From: Phormidium tenue FACHB-886
GTDB taxonomy: Bacteria; Cyanobacteriota; Cyanobacteriia; Elainellales; Elainellaceae
DNA length: 64,000 nucleotides
Reading direction: 5' to 3'
Assembly (NCBI RefSeq): GCF_014764505.1
Contig: NZ_JACXWX010000016.1
Span: forward strand, 61,569-125,568
Within the stretch, counting starts at the first letter, position 1; every line of letters begins with the position of its first letter. The translations under genes were made by a program, and so were the position numbers. The notes beneath the pieces were generated by a model. That model was not told where the DNA came from and ran no database searches. It saw only the letters and a program-made list of their open reading frames with translations. Below are positions 63,690-64,000 of this stretch, one piece after another.

Positions 63690-63887
63690 ATGCTCGTCAT
63701 CATCCTGGAAGACCAACTTCTTCCTACCCAGCAAGTTTGTCAAGCCTGTTTAATGGCAAGCCAGAACGGTCAACCCCGCTGGCAACAGGGACAATTGCGC
63801 TGCGGTCGTGCCTTAAGCAAACCCACTGCCGACCAGCCTGATCAGTACGAGTGCCAGATGGGGTTCCGAGTTGCCAATATTGAATAG
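63690..63887 (+). CDS. Small conserved-looking protein with CxxC
   Basis: 65 aa from the ATG at 63690 (GGAGGT upstream, 6 nt away). MLVIILEDQLLPTQQVCQAC, then RWQQGQLRCGRAL and YECQMGFRVANIE. Four Cys may bind a metal. No function known. Confidence 0.65.
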   Translation: MLVIILEDQLLPTQQVCQACLMASQNGQPRWQQGQLRCGRALSKPTADQPDQYECQMGFRVANIE

Positions 63888-64000
63888 CTACAGGGCTTTG
63901 TTGCATGATTGCCAAAAAGACGATTTAGACTTGAGCAAGAGCTCAATTAAGCCTCAACCTTATAGCTGTCCGGCTTGCAGATCTGGATCATGCGGTTGAG
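63888..64000. other. Window edge, nothing assigned
   Basis: A minus-strand frame enters from the right (LNRMIQICKPDSYKVEA then stop), too short to identify. GGGCTTTGTTGCAT at 63893 looks like some IS ends but has no partner here. Confidence 0.3.

Noticed and set aside
63888..64000. Insertion-sequence end at the window edge (GGGCTTTGTTGCAT)
   Set aside because: Only a short IS-like stretch and a 17-residue frame tail are visible; not enough for a call.

Overview
The window is chromosomal DNA of a cyanobacterium. The octamer GCGATCGC (HIP1) and its GCGATCG core recur throughout. The housekeeping genes are cyanobacterial in kind: cytochrome c6, RuBisCO accumulation factor Raf1, siroheme synthase, a cytochrome b6-like protein, an LptC-like lipoprotein, and a probable 6S RNA.

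Region 1 (1-17160) is ordinary chromosome: a TauE/SafE-type membrane protein, a TPR protein, petJ, a DUF2079 membrane protein, trpD with a GT39-type glycosyltransferase, a decayed lacI-family gene, cobA, a cytochrome b-like gene, an RNB-domain (Zam/RNase R-like) gene with ubiX, a LapA-like and a TPR protein, a hexapeptide acyltransferase and tRNA-Val(CAC).

Region 2 (17170-39516, 22.3 kb) is a type V-K CRISPR-associated transposon (CAST). It has matching TGTCGA ends with repeated TnsB-type motifs, a CRISPR array, a tracrRNA, cas12k, and tnsB-tnsC-tniQ. A 17-nt guide with a truncated repeat matches tRNA-Val exactly, next to a GTA PAM, and the element begins exactly 61 bp beyond that PAM, so the homing event can be read directly. 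The cargo is a defence and conflict island: a Cas4-like PD-(D/E)XK protein, a DUF4268 protein with a frameshifted Mrr nuclease, an hsdR remnant, a ribbon-helix-helix regulator with a Trypco2 protein and a double caspase-like CHAT-TPR protein, a retron (ncRNA with a1/a2 arms plus reverse transcriptase) placed 27 bp after the CHAT gene, small unknown genes, a tyrosine recombinase, and a 1662-aa WD40-KAP NTPase. The CAST's own tniQ carries an in-frame amber codon, and its 3' end is tandemly duplicated between HIP1 sites.

Region 3 (39517-43097) is the tnsB side of a second Tn7-like element (tnsB, a tnsC homologue, the start of tniQ). The CAST end lies inside this second tniQ, and the rest of the element is absent. 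The second TnsC is a full-length ORF but has lost both its Walker A and Walker B residues. The two CAST junctions have different 5-bp flanks (CCTCA and GGAGC), so they do not come from one simple insertion. Recombination between two CAST copies is the simplest explanation.

Region 4 (43139-64000) is chromosome again: tRNA-Gln(UUG), an NhaC-type antiporter, an orphan ureA, a solute-binding protein, a secreted repeat protein, a parvulin-like protein, a nucleoside salvage pair, a GNAT, a ClpP-class membrane protease, a very large repetitive membrane protein, a probable 6S RNA, raf1, an alpha/beta hydrolase with an acyltransferase, metG, a NYN-domain protein and lptC. No computation was run. All family calls come from reading motifs.
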